From Acidobacteria bacterium UBA2994 (GTDB taxonomy: Bacteria > Acidobacteriota > Vicinamibacteria > Vicinamibacterales > UBA8438), in the NCBI GenBank assembly GCA_002346545.1, contig DEAA01000052.1, positions 42,402 to 56,815 of the forward strand: DNA of 14,414 nucleotides, in the 5' to 3' direction. Below are positions 7,560 to 13,554 of the stretch, in pieces; the stretch's first letter is position 1, and each line of letters opens with the position of its first letter. The position numbers and the translations under genes are program-made. The notes under the pieces were generated by a model. It had not been told where the DNA came from. It ran no database searches and saw only the letters and a program-made list of their open reading frames with translations.

Positions 7560-7581
7560 TCGAATCCCGTTGGGGACGCCA
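7560..7581 (+). repeat. Direct repeat copy 1 (att-like), 3' end of tRNA-Glu
   Basis: 22 bases covering most of the T loop, the 3' halves of the T and acceptor stems, and CCA. They are identical to 13530-13551 and in the same orientation. Identity stops at the base after CCA. Confidence 0.85.
7572..7576 (+). promoter_or_regulatory. Likely ribosome binding site inside tRNA-Glu
   Basis: GGGGA of the acceptor strand lies 9 bases before the ATG at 7586 and is the only Shine-Dalgarno-like sequence for the diheme cytochrome gene. Processing of tRNA-Glu would separate it from the mRNA. Confidence 0.4.
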
Positions 7582-7585
7582 CATC

Positions 7586-8773
7586 ATGTGGAGCACTCGC
7601 GTTATTCCGCTTGCGTACTCAACCAGACAGCACCTGCGGAAGGGAGCGCCTTGCCTCCTTGTGGGTGCTAGCCTGTTCTTTTCCTGCCATGTCGCATCCG
7701 CAGCCGACGAACGCGAAGCACTGGGGGCAGCGCTTTTCGTAGATACCAATCTCTCTCTTAATCGCAACCAATCCTGCTCCACCTGCCACGATCCGACTGT
7801 GGCATTCTCAGACGGCCGCGACGGTGATCTAGGCGGCGCCGTCTCCCTCGGCGACGACGGCCTCTCCCTCGGCGACCGTAATGCACCCTCACTCACGTAT
7901 GCCTCGCTTATTCCGAGGTTCCAGCGCAGCGAGGACGGTAATTACGTCGGGGGCTTCTTTCGAGACGGTCGTGCGGCGACCCTCATCGACCAAATAGCCG
8001 AACCCTTCACCAATCCTCTCGAAATGGCGTTGCCAGACATTGGCACCGCTGTGGCACGCGTGCAGGAAACTCCGTCGCATGTCTTGTTACTTGAAGAGAT
8101 TTACGGCGATCAGGTGTTTGACACTGTGGAAGGTGCCTTTCAGGCCATGAGTGAAAGCATCGCAGCATTTGAGCAGACAGCGCGTTTTCGCCCGTTCGAT
8201 TCGAAATACGACCGGTATCTCAAAGGCGAGTATGCCCTAACGAAAGAAGAGGAGCTTGGGCGGGTGTTCTTCTTCTCGCAGCTCACCAATTGCCACCGCT
8301 GCCACTTGCTAGAGACCAAGGAATTCACGGCCGGAGAAACCTTCACTAACTACCGCTACCACAACATCGGCATCCCAACGAACACCGTGGTGCGAGCACG
8401 CAACGGTCTGCCGTCAAGGCATACCGACACCGGATTGTTGCAGAATCCGTCCGTTGACGACCCGGCCGTCGCAGGTCAATTCCGCGTGCCCAGTTTACGT
8501 AATGTCGCTGTGACCGGCCCCTATATGCACAACGGTGTCTTCGACGACCTGCTCACAGTCGTCCTTTATTACAACAGGTACACCATGGGCAATCCGAACA
8601 GTCAGATCAATCCCGAAACTGCCATGCCCTGGAGACCCCCGGAAGTCCCCGACACCATCGACTACGACCTCTTACGCACCGGTCAACCCATCAGTGCCAG
8701 GCAAGCACGGGCGTTAGTCGCGTTCCTTGAGACTCTCACCGACCAACGGTATGAGGCCTTCTCGGAACGTTAA
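7586..8773 (+). CDS. MauG / bacterial cytochrome c peroxidase family diheme cytochrome c
   Basis: 395 residues; exported (basic residues 14-19, hydrophobic 22-35, cleavage near VASA-ADE). Two haem sites: C64-STC-H68 and C236-HRC-H240. Gln136, Pro140 and Glu146 keep the spacing of MauG Gln103, Pro107 and Glu113 in the active-site pocket, and His68-to-126 equals MauG His35-to-Trp93. However, residue 126 is Arg, not Trp, and the MauG Trp199 position is Thr234. Just before FRVPSLRN (299-306), where CCPs place the Met ligand, there is neither Met nor Tyr. Next to TTQ dehydrogenase genes the likely role is crosslinking and oxygenating the light-chain tryptophans; a plain peroxidase is the alternative. 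It is convergent with the operon: its TAA and the cytochrome gene's stop share a TTAA. No good start exists downstream of 7586. Confidence 0.85.
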   Translation: MWSTRVIPLAYSTRQHLRKGAPCLLVGASLFFSCHVASAADEREALGAALFVDTNLSLNRNQSCSTCHDPTVAFSDGRDGDLGGAVSLGDDGLSLGDRNAPSLTYASLIPRFQRSEDGNYVGGFFRDGRAATLIDQIAEPFTNPLEMALPDIGTAVARVQETPSHVLLLEEIYGDQVFDTVEGAFQAMSESIAAFEQTARFRPFDSKYDRYLKGEYALTKEEELGRVFFFSQLTNCHRCHLLETKEFTAGETFTNYRYHNIGIPTNTVVRARNGLPSRHTDTGLLQNPSVDDPAVAGQFRVPSLRNVAVTGPYMHNGVFDDLLTVVLYYNRYTMGNPNSQINPETAMPWRPPEVPDTIDYDLLRTGQPISARQARALVAFLETLTDQRYEAFSER

Positions 8774-9180
8774 TTCGGTGCTCTCGTTCCATCCAGCCGC
8801 AACGCACGGCGATACGTCAGTGGGTCTGCCAATACTTTCTTTCTTGCCTCAGTAATCTCACCGGCAGAATAGGGTCGAAAGTTCGCCGGCAACGTGTCGG
8901 CATTAAACGTCTCGAGTATCCAATTCAAGAGACTGGCAAGACCTTCGTCGTCCAGTGCGGCCTGGGACACTCCCGGCACGCGCACGACATACTCTCGTCC
9001 AACCGGCGTGGCCACAAGGCGACCGATCTCATCAACCAACGTTGGCACATCTGGTGGTACGCCCGTCCCATTCGCGAGATGGCAGCCACGGCAGTGCAAC
9101 AGATATCTCGCTTGCGCGTCATCTGCTGCATCAACAACACCAGAGAGCAATAACACTGCCAGCGCGAGTGCCAGCGCCAT
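8770..9180 (-). CDS. Small monoheme cytochrome c, probable electron acceptor of the amine dehydrogenase
   Basis: 136 residues; a signal peptide of about 18 (ALALALAVLLLSGVVDA), then one haem site C30-RGC-H34. No Met occurs after the start codon, and the only His residues are His29 and His34, so the sixth haem ligand cannot be the usual Met. The part where the Met is expected reads REYVVRVPGVSQAALDDEG and LASLLNWILETF. Its ATG shares one base with the light-chain stop (TGATG), so it is translationally coupled as the last gene of the operon. In Paracoccus-type mau clusters the amicyanin gene stands here. In the aau cluster of Alcaligenes faecalis, as I recall, a small monoheme cytochrome gene follows aauA. 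Electron transfer from TTQ is therefore the likely job. Confidence 0.85.
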   Translation of the reverse strand: MALALALAVLLLSGVVDAADDAQARYLLHCRGCHLANGTGVPPDVPTLVDEIGRLVATPVGREYVVRVPGVSQAALDDEGLASLLNWILETFNADTLPANFRPYSAGEITEARKKVLADPLTYRRALRLDGTRAPN

Positions 9181-9722
9181 CAGTTAGCCTCAGGTGCCTC
9201 TCCAAGCACCACAGCAACGGTGCAGTGATACGTGCGGGCCTCTGTGCCGAAACACCAGAGAACGTTGTTGCTGTTGCTCGGGAAGTACACAGGTTTGTCT
9301 CGTTCCGTGCGGTTGCAACCGCAGCGCGCGCATACTGCCTTGCCACAACAATCGTTATAAGAGATCAGGTAGTCCCGTTCGTCAGCCCCGTTGCGACAGG
9401 TTCCAACCCACGTAATCGGCGAGGCTTCCGCACCCGGCGGACACGTCTTATGCGTGCCGCCGCAGCAAGCACACAGGGTGCCCCCAAGCGCGCAGTAGCG
9501 CCAGTACTCACACGTCTTCGAATCCCCCACTTCAGTGGGAGTTTCCTGGGCAAACGCTCGAGCGACCGGAAGCAATGGGAGCGCTGCCGCGCCGACCAAC
9601 ATCGCCCCGAGTCGTCCCAGGAAGCTGCGCCGTGAGATACGGCGTGCCAGCAAGCGAAAACTCGCGCGAGCGGTTTGGTCGAGCCAGTAGTACCCGTTGG
9701 GGATGACCTGGGGTCTGCTCAT
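9180..9722 (-). CDS. mauA: TTQ amine dehydrogenase light (beta) chain
   Basis: 180 residues with a Tat signal (SRRSFLG at 30-36, hydrophobic 37-55), as in known light chains. The Cys-rich core starts CEYWRYC (71-77). The two TTQ tryptophans are W105 (in TWVGTC) and W156 (in VLWCFG), 51 residues apart like Trp57 and Trp108 of Paracoccus. Asp124, 19 after W105, equals the catalytic Asp76. All twelve disulfide cysteines are present (71, 77, 84, 86, 94, 109, 125, 126, 134, 136, 157, 167) plus an extra pair, Cys87 and Cys131. The Asp32 position is Gly80. CCGG and DYLISYxDCCGK recall the aromatic amine dehydrogenase light chain, whereas WCFG and TYHC recall methylamine dehydrogenase, so the substrate class is open (aauA is the alternative symbol). 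ATGA overlap with mauD. Confidence 0.93.
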   Translation of the reverse strand: MSRPQVIPNGYYWLDQTARASFRLLARRISRRSFLGRLGAMLVGAAALPLLPVARAFAQETPTEVGDSKTCEYWRYCALGGTLCACCGGTHKTCPPGAEASPITWVGTCRNGADERDYLISYNDCCGKAVCARCGCNRTERDKPVYFPSNSNNVLWCFGTEARTYHCTVAVVLGEAPEAN

Positions 9723-10366
9723 GAGGCCTGCTCCTTCGCCGAGGCGCTACGTTCCTCGTCGCTATCGACCGTGGCCATGCGTACGTACTCTTGCACCGTG
9801 GCAATCTGCATGTCCATCGCTTCGATCAAGCTTTCAAGATGTTCTCGGCTATTGACCAATCCCTTGCTCTTCAACGTGCCGTCGGCACCGATGAGCACGG
9901 CAAATGGAAGTTTGCTGACGTGGTAACTCATCCCCAACGTCTGTGACAGGGTGTAGGGATAACCGCCAAGGTCTAAATCTGCCGCATAGGCCACGTGCTG
10001 CTCCGGCTTGTCGCCATCACTTGCAAAGACCAGCCGCATCCGGCGTCGTTCACTGTTTGCTAACGACATCGCCGTTGGCACAATGGAACGACATACGGGG
10101 CACGTCGGCGATATAAACAGGACCAACGTCGCGAGTCCGTTCACATCAGGACCACCGACCGTTACTGGATTGCCACTAAGGTCCTGCAACGCCATCACTT
10201 CTGTGGCTTCCCCTACTTTCGGACCCTCGGTCGGCTGCAGCGCCCCAGCAGGCGCTACCCGCTCATGCAAGATACCAACCTGTCTGGCCAACGCAAGCAC
10301 CACCACAGCAAGTGCCATTACCAGTATCCAGAGCACGAGGTTGGAGATCAGCAGCGGATCAGTCAC
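9719..10366 (-). CDS. mauD: MauD-like thioredoxin-fold protein for light-chain maturation
   Basis: 215 residues from a GTG. One N-terminal membrane anchor (about 6-28) is followed by a periplasmic thioredoxin-like domain with the redox motif C89-PV-C92 and a cis-proline region VSKLPFAVLIG (Pro154). MauD proteins are thought to form or shuffle the many disulfides of the light chain; mutants of known systems lose the small subunit. The start overlaps the end of mauE by 8 bases and the stop overlaps mauA by 4 bases, so stoichiometry is likely coupled. An acidic/polar tail (200-215) follows the domain. aauD would be an equivalent name. Confidence 0.92.
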   Translation of the reverse strand: MTDPLLISNLVLWILVMALAVVVLALARQVGILHERVAPAGALQPTEGPKVGEATEVMALQDLSGNPVTVGGPDVNGLATLVLFISPTCPVCRSIVPTAMSLANSERRRMRLVFASDGDKPEQHVAYAADLDLGGYPYTLSQTLGMSYHVSKLPFAVLIGADGTLKSKGLVNSREHLESLIEAMDMQIATVQEYVRMATVDSDEERSASAKEQAS

Positions 10367-10925
10367 GGACCGCCTCTAGCCCTTTGCGCCAAGCCTTAAT
10401 AGCTACACTGTTCTGAGATAGCTGACCGGCGGTCGCGTACAGAAGAGCGCCCACCACAACGGCGCACACGACCATCACGTGCTCCCCCACACCAAGCTCT
10501 CGTTGCGGCCCCGGCAGCGTGGCGAGCAACGCGGCACACGCTAGTCCAAAGTTCCGTAACACCAAACTAACTGACAGGTGTTGCTCCCGCTGCAACGCCC
10601 CGCCAAAACCACACCCACATCCAATGTGAACACGCCCTCGGCCAAGGTTAATCCCCATTGCCAGCCCATACGTGGCGAGCAAACCCGCGCTGGCATAGGC
10701 CACGACCTGAATCTGAAATGCAAACAACCAACCAACAACGAGGCACACTTCCACGATCGGAAACAGCCGAGCGAGCACCGGCACGAGACCAGACGGAATG
10801 ATCCGGTAGTCGCGCACCGCCGCCTGGAACTCTTCAAGCCTCGTCAGCTTATGGACCGCTGCAAGAAGAAACAGCAGCGCGAACCCTAGCGATGCAAACT
10901 GCAGGAGAAACGGCCCCGCCACCAC
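10359..10925 (-). CDS. mauE: MauE-like membrane protein (DoxX-like fold) for light-chain maturation
   Basis: 188 residues, starting at GTG directly after the heavy-chain stop with no gap (TAA-GTG-GTG; either GTG could be used). About four to five membrane segments: 8-25, 50-70, 73-92, 120-137 and 148-165. The conserved motif H100-IGC-GCGFGG carries the Cys103/Cys105 pair typical of MauE, placed at a membrane boundary. MauE is thought to work with MauD in passing electrons for disulfide formation or isomerisation in the light chain. The order B-E-D-A is the invariant core of mau and aau clusters and supports the call strongly. Confidence 0.92.
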   Translation of the reverse strand: MVAGPFLLQFASLGFALLFLLAAVHKLTRLEEFQAAVRDYRIIPSGLVPVLARLFPIVEVCLVVGWLFAFQIQVVAYASAGLLATYGLAMGINLGRGRVHIGCGCGFGGALQREQHLSVSLVLRNFGLACAALLATLPGPQRELGVGEHVMVVCAVVVGALLYATAGQLSQNSVAIKAWRKGLEAVRD

Positions 10926-12023
10926 TTAGAACCCTTGGATAAACCCAAGTGGACCAGGATTGTCGATCGTCCGGTCGACCGTGAGTTTGACGGCATCGTA
11001 CACGTGCAGGCCACCCTCCTGGTCTGGAACGATCAGTTTCGGCTCGTCGCTTTGCGTCACGAACAGACTACTCGCCGGCGCCGCGAGTTCGATTCGCTCG
11101 ACACGTCGTTGCGCATTGATGTCATACACCCAGATCTCCGTCCCCGGCTGGTAGTGCGTATATTCGCCGCCTTGGTGCATCAGAACGTAAGCGTAGCCAC
11201 TCGGCGCATGCACGCCGTAAAACTGGCGTCCTCCAGGACGCCACTGGTCGTCCCCGGCCAGTAAGTCCCATGCTTCACTGACCACGATGTCGGTCCCGTC
11301 AACCGACACGTCGAATGCTTTCCCCTCGTACGACACGAGCCACCAACCGCCCGCTGTCGGTTCAGGTCGATCGAATACAGGATCAATCTGCACGTCGAAG
11401 AACCTGTCCCCACGAACACGGCTCGTTTCGCGTCCATCTTCACCCAGCTGGATCAGTTGTAACATGCCGTCGCCGCAGATCGTCATGAACGCCAAGTCGT
11501 CGACCGGCATGATGACGGCGCAGCCCGGTGTCGAGACCTCCCCGACAAAGGTGCGATTCTCAACATCGACCACAGTCACAGACTGCGCTGGTGTCATATT
11601 GAAGACTAAAAAGTAGCGTCCGTTCCCGGTAAGACCCGCATGCCGGCGTAGCGGCTGCCCTTCTATCTTCTGTGGAATCTCGATCTCTGCAATTGGAGAC
11701 AGATTCTCAAAATCATAGACGGCAACAATGTCGCTGCGCTCTCCGTGCACGCCACGCGAGTAGTACCCTTCTGCGGCATAAAACTCACCGCGCTCACGTG
11801 AGACCTCGACGGCCGCCGTCCGATTGCTCAGGGAGAGCAGGCCCTGCATCTCTCCTGTCTCAGCGTCATAGATATAACCAGCTGTACTAGATTTCGAAAT
11901 GAACCAGTTGTCTGCCGGTGGGGCCATTGTCTCGCTGCCTACCGTCTCGGCGGGAATCTGCGCCTGCGCAGTCGGGACGAGTAACGACAGGAACAACGCG
12001 GTCAGGATGGGGGCGCGCATCAT
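10926..12023 (-). CDS. mauB: TTQ amine dehydrogenase heavy (alpha) chain, beta-propeller
   Basis: 365 residues (or 364 from the second ATG at 12020) with GGAGGAG at 12028-12034 as a strong ribosome binding site. Sec signal MMRAPILTALFLSLLVPTAQ, cleavage near AQA. The mature protein is a seven-bladed propeller by family. Recognisable parts are SRGVHGERSDIVAVYDFEN (89-107), the Cys168...Cys183 pair around FMTICGDG, LGEDG (193-197), WRPGGRQFYGVHAPSG (261-276) and EIWVYDINAQRRVERI (296-311). FMTICGDG and LGEDG match my memory of the aromatic amine dehydrogenase heavy chain, while WRPGG matches methylamine dehydrogenase. It binds the light chain as an alpha2beta2 periplasmic enzyme oxidising a primary amine to aldehyde and ammonia. 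First gene of the operon. Confidence 0.92.
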   Translation of the reverse strand: MMRAPILTALFLSLLVPTAQAQIPAETVGSETMAPPADNWFISKSSTAGYIYDAETGEMQGLLSLSNRTAAVEVSRERGEFYAAEGYYSRGVHGERSDIVAVYDFENLSPIAEIEIPQKIEGQPLRRHAGLTGNGRYFLVFNMTPAQSVTVVDVENRTFVGEVSTPGCAVIMPVDDLAFMTICGDGMLQLIQLGEDGRETSRVRGDRFFDVQIDPVFDRPEPTAGGWWLVSYEGKAFDVSVDGTDIVVSEAWDLLAGDDQWRPGGRQFYGVHAPSGYAYVLMHQGGEYTHYQPGTEIWVYDINAQRRVERIELAAPASSLFVTQSDEPKLIVPDQEGGLHVYDAVKLTVDRTIDNPGPLGFIQGF

Positions 12024-12085
12024 GGCTCTCCTCCGTGACTGGGTGCGAGACGTGCCCGTGCAGCCAACCCCCAGCCGACGGGCTC

Positions 12086-12091
12086 ATTCTA
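12086..12091 (-). promoter_or_regulatory. Possible -10 box (TAGAAT) for the amine dehydrogenase operon
   Basis: On the minus strand TAGAAT lies about 62 bases before the mauB start. I find no good -35 at 16-18 bases, so an activator-dependent promoter or a wrong call are both possible. Confidence 0.2.
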
Positions 12092-12232
12092 GCTGAGAAC
12101 CAGACAACTCGCTGGGATCTCACGAGGTCTTGTCACGTAGGCGTGCTGCGCTAGTGTGTCCGCTTTAACCCGATGACCGGCGGACTCGGCGCCTTGATCG
12201 GCCTACTCATACCATGAGCGAGGCTTCCAACC

Positions 12233-12264
12233 GCTGTCATCGAGACAGCCTGCTGATCGAGCAG
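12233..12264. repeat. Two tandem perfect hairpins
   Basis: GCTGTC-ATCGA-GACAGC is followed with no gap by CTGCT-GATCG-AGCAG. Both loops share ATCG, so the pair also reads as an imperfect direct repeat. The location about 210-240 bases upstream of mauB would suit a regulator-binding or RNA element. Confidence 0.4.
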
Positions 12265-12409
12265 CCGAGATATCCAGGCGGAGGCCTCGCCAGGCGCGCC
12301 GATCCCCCCAGAATGTGTCTGCGCGGCGGAGCCCGGCCTGATCCGGCCTGTCGATGGGGGGGCAGGGACGTGGCAGGCGTACGCTTGAGTTCCGAATCGG
12401 GCCGGCGTC

Positions 12410-12988
12410 CTACTGCGCGGCGCTGAGCTCGGCCTCGGCCCGCTCGGCTGCGTCCTCAGGAATCGTCCAGACAAAGACCCTGCGGCCCCTGATGTTCACC
12501 TCTTTGTCCGGCTCCCAGTCACCCATGCCGAACAGGTGCGAGACCACGCGCGTGCCAGGCTTTAAGTCCTGCCATAGCTTCGGGCGCAGTTCGAGGTTGA
12601 CGCTTGTCAGCAGGTACAGCACGACCACGCTGGCCTCGCCGATGTCGGCGTCGAACAGATTCCCCTCGACAAAACGGACCCGATCCTGGACACCTGCTTC
12701 CTTCGCATTGGCGGTCGCTTCTTCGATTCTCTCGGGGTTGATATCGTAGCCCACACCCCTTGCGCCACGATCCCGGGCGGCCGCGATGACGATCCGCCCG
12801 TCTCCACAGCCAAGGTCATAGACAAGATCGGTGCTGTCGACGCGACCCAGTTCCATCATTGCATCAATCACTTCGGGAGGCGTGGGGGCGTAAGGAACGT
12901 CGCCGCTGGCGCCGTAGTCCTGCGCCACCACCGGCGCGGTGGTCAGTAGCATCAGACAGGTTAACCGCAAACCCAAGCGAATACGCAT
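12410..12988 (-). CDS. Exported class I SAM-dependent methyltransferase
   Basis: 192 residues from the ATG read from 12988 (MRIRLGLRLTCLMLL opens a Sec signal ending near VVAQ). A longer in-frame start at 13066 adds 26 residues that would spoil the signal. The motif PYAPTPPEVIDAMMELG (33-49) precedes motif I, VYDLGCGDGRI (56-66), then motif II with acidic Asp82 (GVGYDINPERI), motif III RFVEGNLFDA (105-114) and LKPGTRVVSHLFGMGDW (142-158). The PxxPTP-to-DLGCGDGRI layout is that of a common small family, sometimes with signal peptides, resembling FAM173-type lysine methyltransferases. SAM is not expected in the periplasm, so either the leader is a membrane anchor or the domain has another role. 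It lies inside the tRNA-Glu repeat interval, 386 bases upstream of mauB. Confidence 0.8.
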   Translation of the reverse strand: MRIRLGLRLTCLMLLTTAPVVAQDYGASGDVPYAPTPPEVIDAMMELGRVDSTDLVYDLGCGDGRIVIAAARDRGARGVGYDINPERIEEATANAKEAGVQDRVRFVEGNLFDADIGEASVVVLYLLTSVNLELRPKLWQDLKPGTRVVSHLFGMGDWEPDKEVNIRGRRVFVWTIPEDAAERAEAELSAAQ

Positions 12989-13529
12989 GCGAGGCACCCT
13001 ACCACATGGGTCCCTTTCCGCCGTCAGACTCCTAGCTAGACCAGCACGGGCAAAGGGGGTAGGCAATCTAGTGAATCACAGACGCCCGCTCCTCTGGCAG
13101 GCTCGGTCGTCCCGGCTGCAGGTCGAGTTCCTTGCAGAGAAGGAGCCGGACTGCTTCAGTGATCCGACTGCTTGACGACCTGGTCGAAGATCTCTTGCTT
13201 GCCCCTTGCGAGAACAGCCGCAGCTAGAACATCAGGCACACGACACCACAGATTTCGAGCTTCTCGAGACAAGGACGACCACGAGCGATCGGACGCGGCC
13301 GATTCCGTTCGACCCGACTGGCGAGATTCTCGGAGGGGCGACGGTTCTGTTCAGTGAGGCGTGTCACCTTCGCGCAAGTGTCTGCCATTTGTCTACCTGC
13401 GGGATTCCCCGGTGGAATGACGCGATCGCGAGATGCGAAAAGAGTGGTGCCGAAGGGCAGAATCGAAGACGCAGCAGAGGCCCTCACGCCGCCCGAATCT
13501 CGGTTGCGATTCGGGTCGTCCAAGTACGG
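12989..13529. other. Intergenic, no gene recognised
   Basis: About 540 bases from the methyltransferase start to the tRNA-Glu 3' repeat. Open frames are short and mutually overlapping, and none has a family I recognise or a good ribosome binding site. It should hold the methyltransferase promoter near 13000-13060. A perfect 8-bp hairpin sits at its right end. This would be the distal edge of the putative integrated element. Confidence 0.4.
13492..13515. repeat. Perfect 8-bp inverted repeat next to the att-like site
   Basis: CCCGAATC (13492-13499) and GATTCGGG (13508-13515) flank an 8-nt loop. It ends 14 bases before the tRNA-Glu 3' repeat. No T-tract follows. Confidence 0.5.
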
Positions 13530-13551
13530 TCGAATCCCGTTGGGGACGCCA
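13530..13551 (+). repeat. Direct repeat copy 2 (att-like), displaced 3' end of tRNA-Glu
   Basis: 22 bases identical to 7560-7581, ending exactly at CCA. Upstream similarity continues weakly (ACGG, after a 2-base gap) and TCGTCCA of the tRNA D-arm region appears at 13517-13523, so an internally deleted second tRNA-Glu is the main alternative to an att site. Confidence 0.8.
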
Positions 13552-13554
13552 AGT

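Larger units (their letters stand above)
7506..7581 (+). tRNA. tRNA-Glu (anticodon TTC)
   Basis: Acceptor GTCCCCA (7506-7512) pairs with TGGGGAC (7571-7577). The D stem is GTCC/GGAT, the anticodon stem CAGCC/GGCTG with loop CTTTCAA and anticodon TTC at 7540-7542, and the T arm ACGGG/CCCGT with loop TTCGAAT. The discriminator is G and CCA is encoded. Its last 22 bases (7560-7581) recur exactly at 13530-13551. A diheme cytochrome gene starts four bases after it. Confidence 0.97.
12024..12409. other. Intergenic region upstream of the amine dehydrogenase operon
   Basis: 386 bases between the methyltransferase stop and mauB. It must hold the operon promoter. Two adjacent perfect hairpins (12233-12249 and 12250-12264) are the clearest structure. 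No gene is supported. The minus frame covering 12151-12474 is Pro/Ser-rich, overlaps the methyltransferase gene and has no ribosome binding site. Confidence 0.45.
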
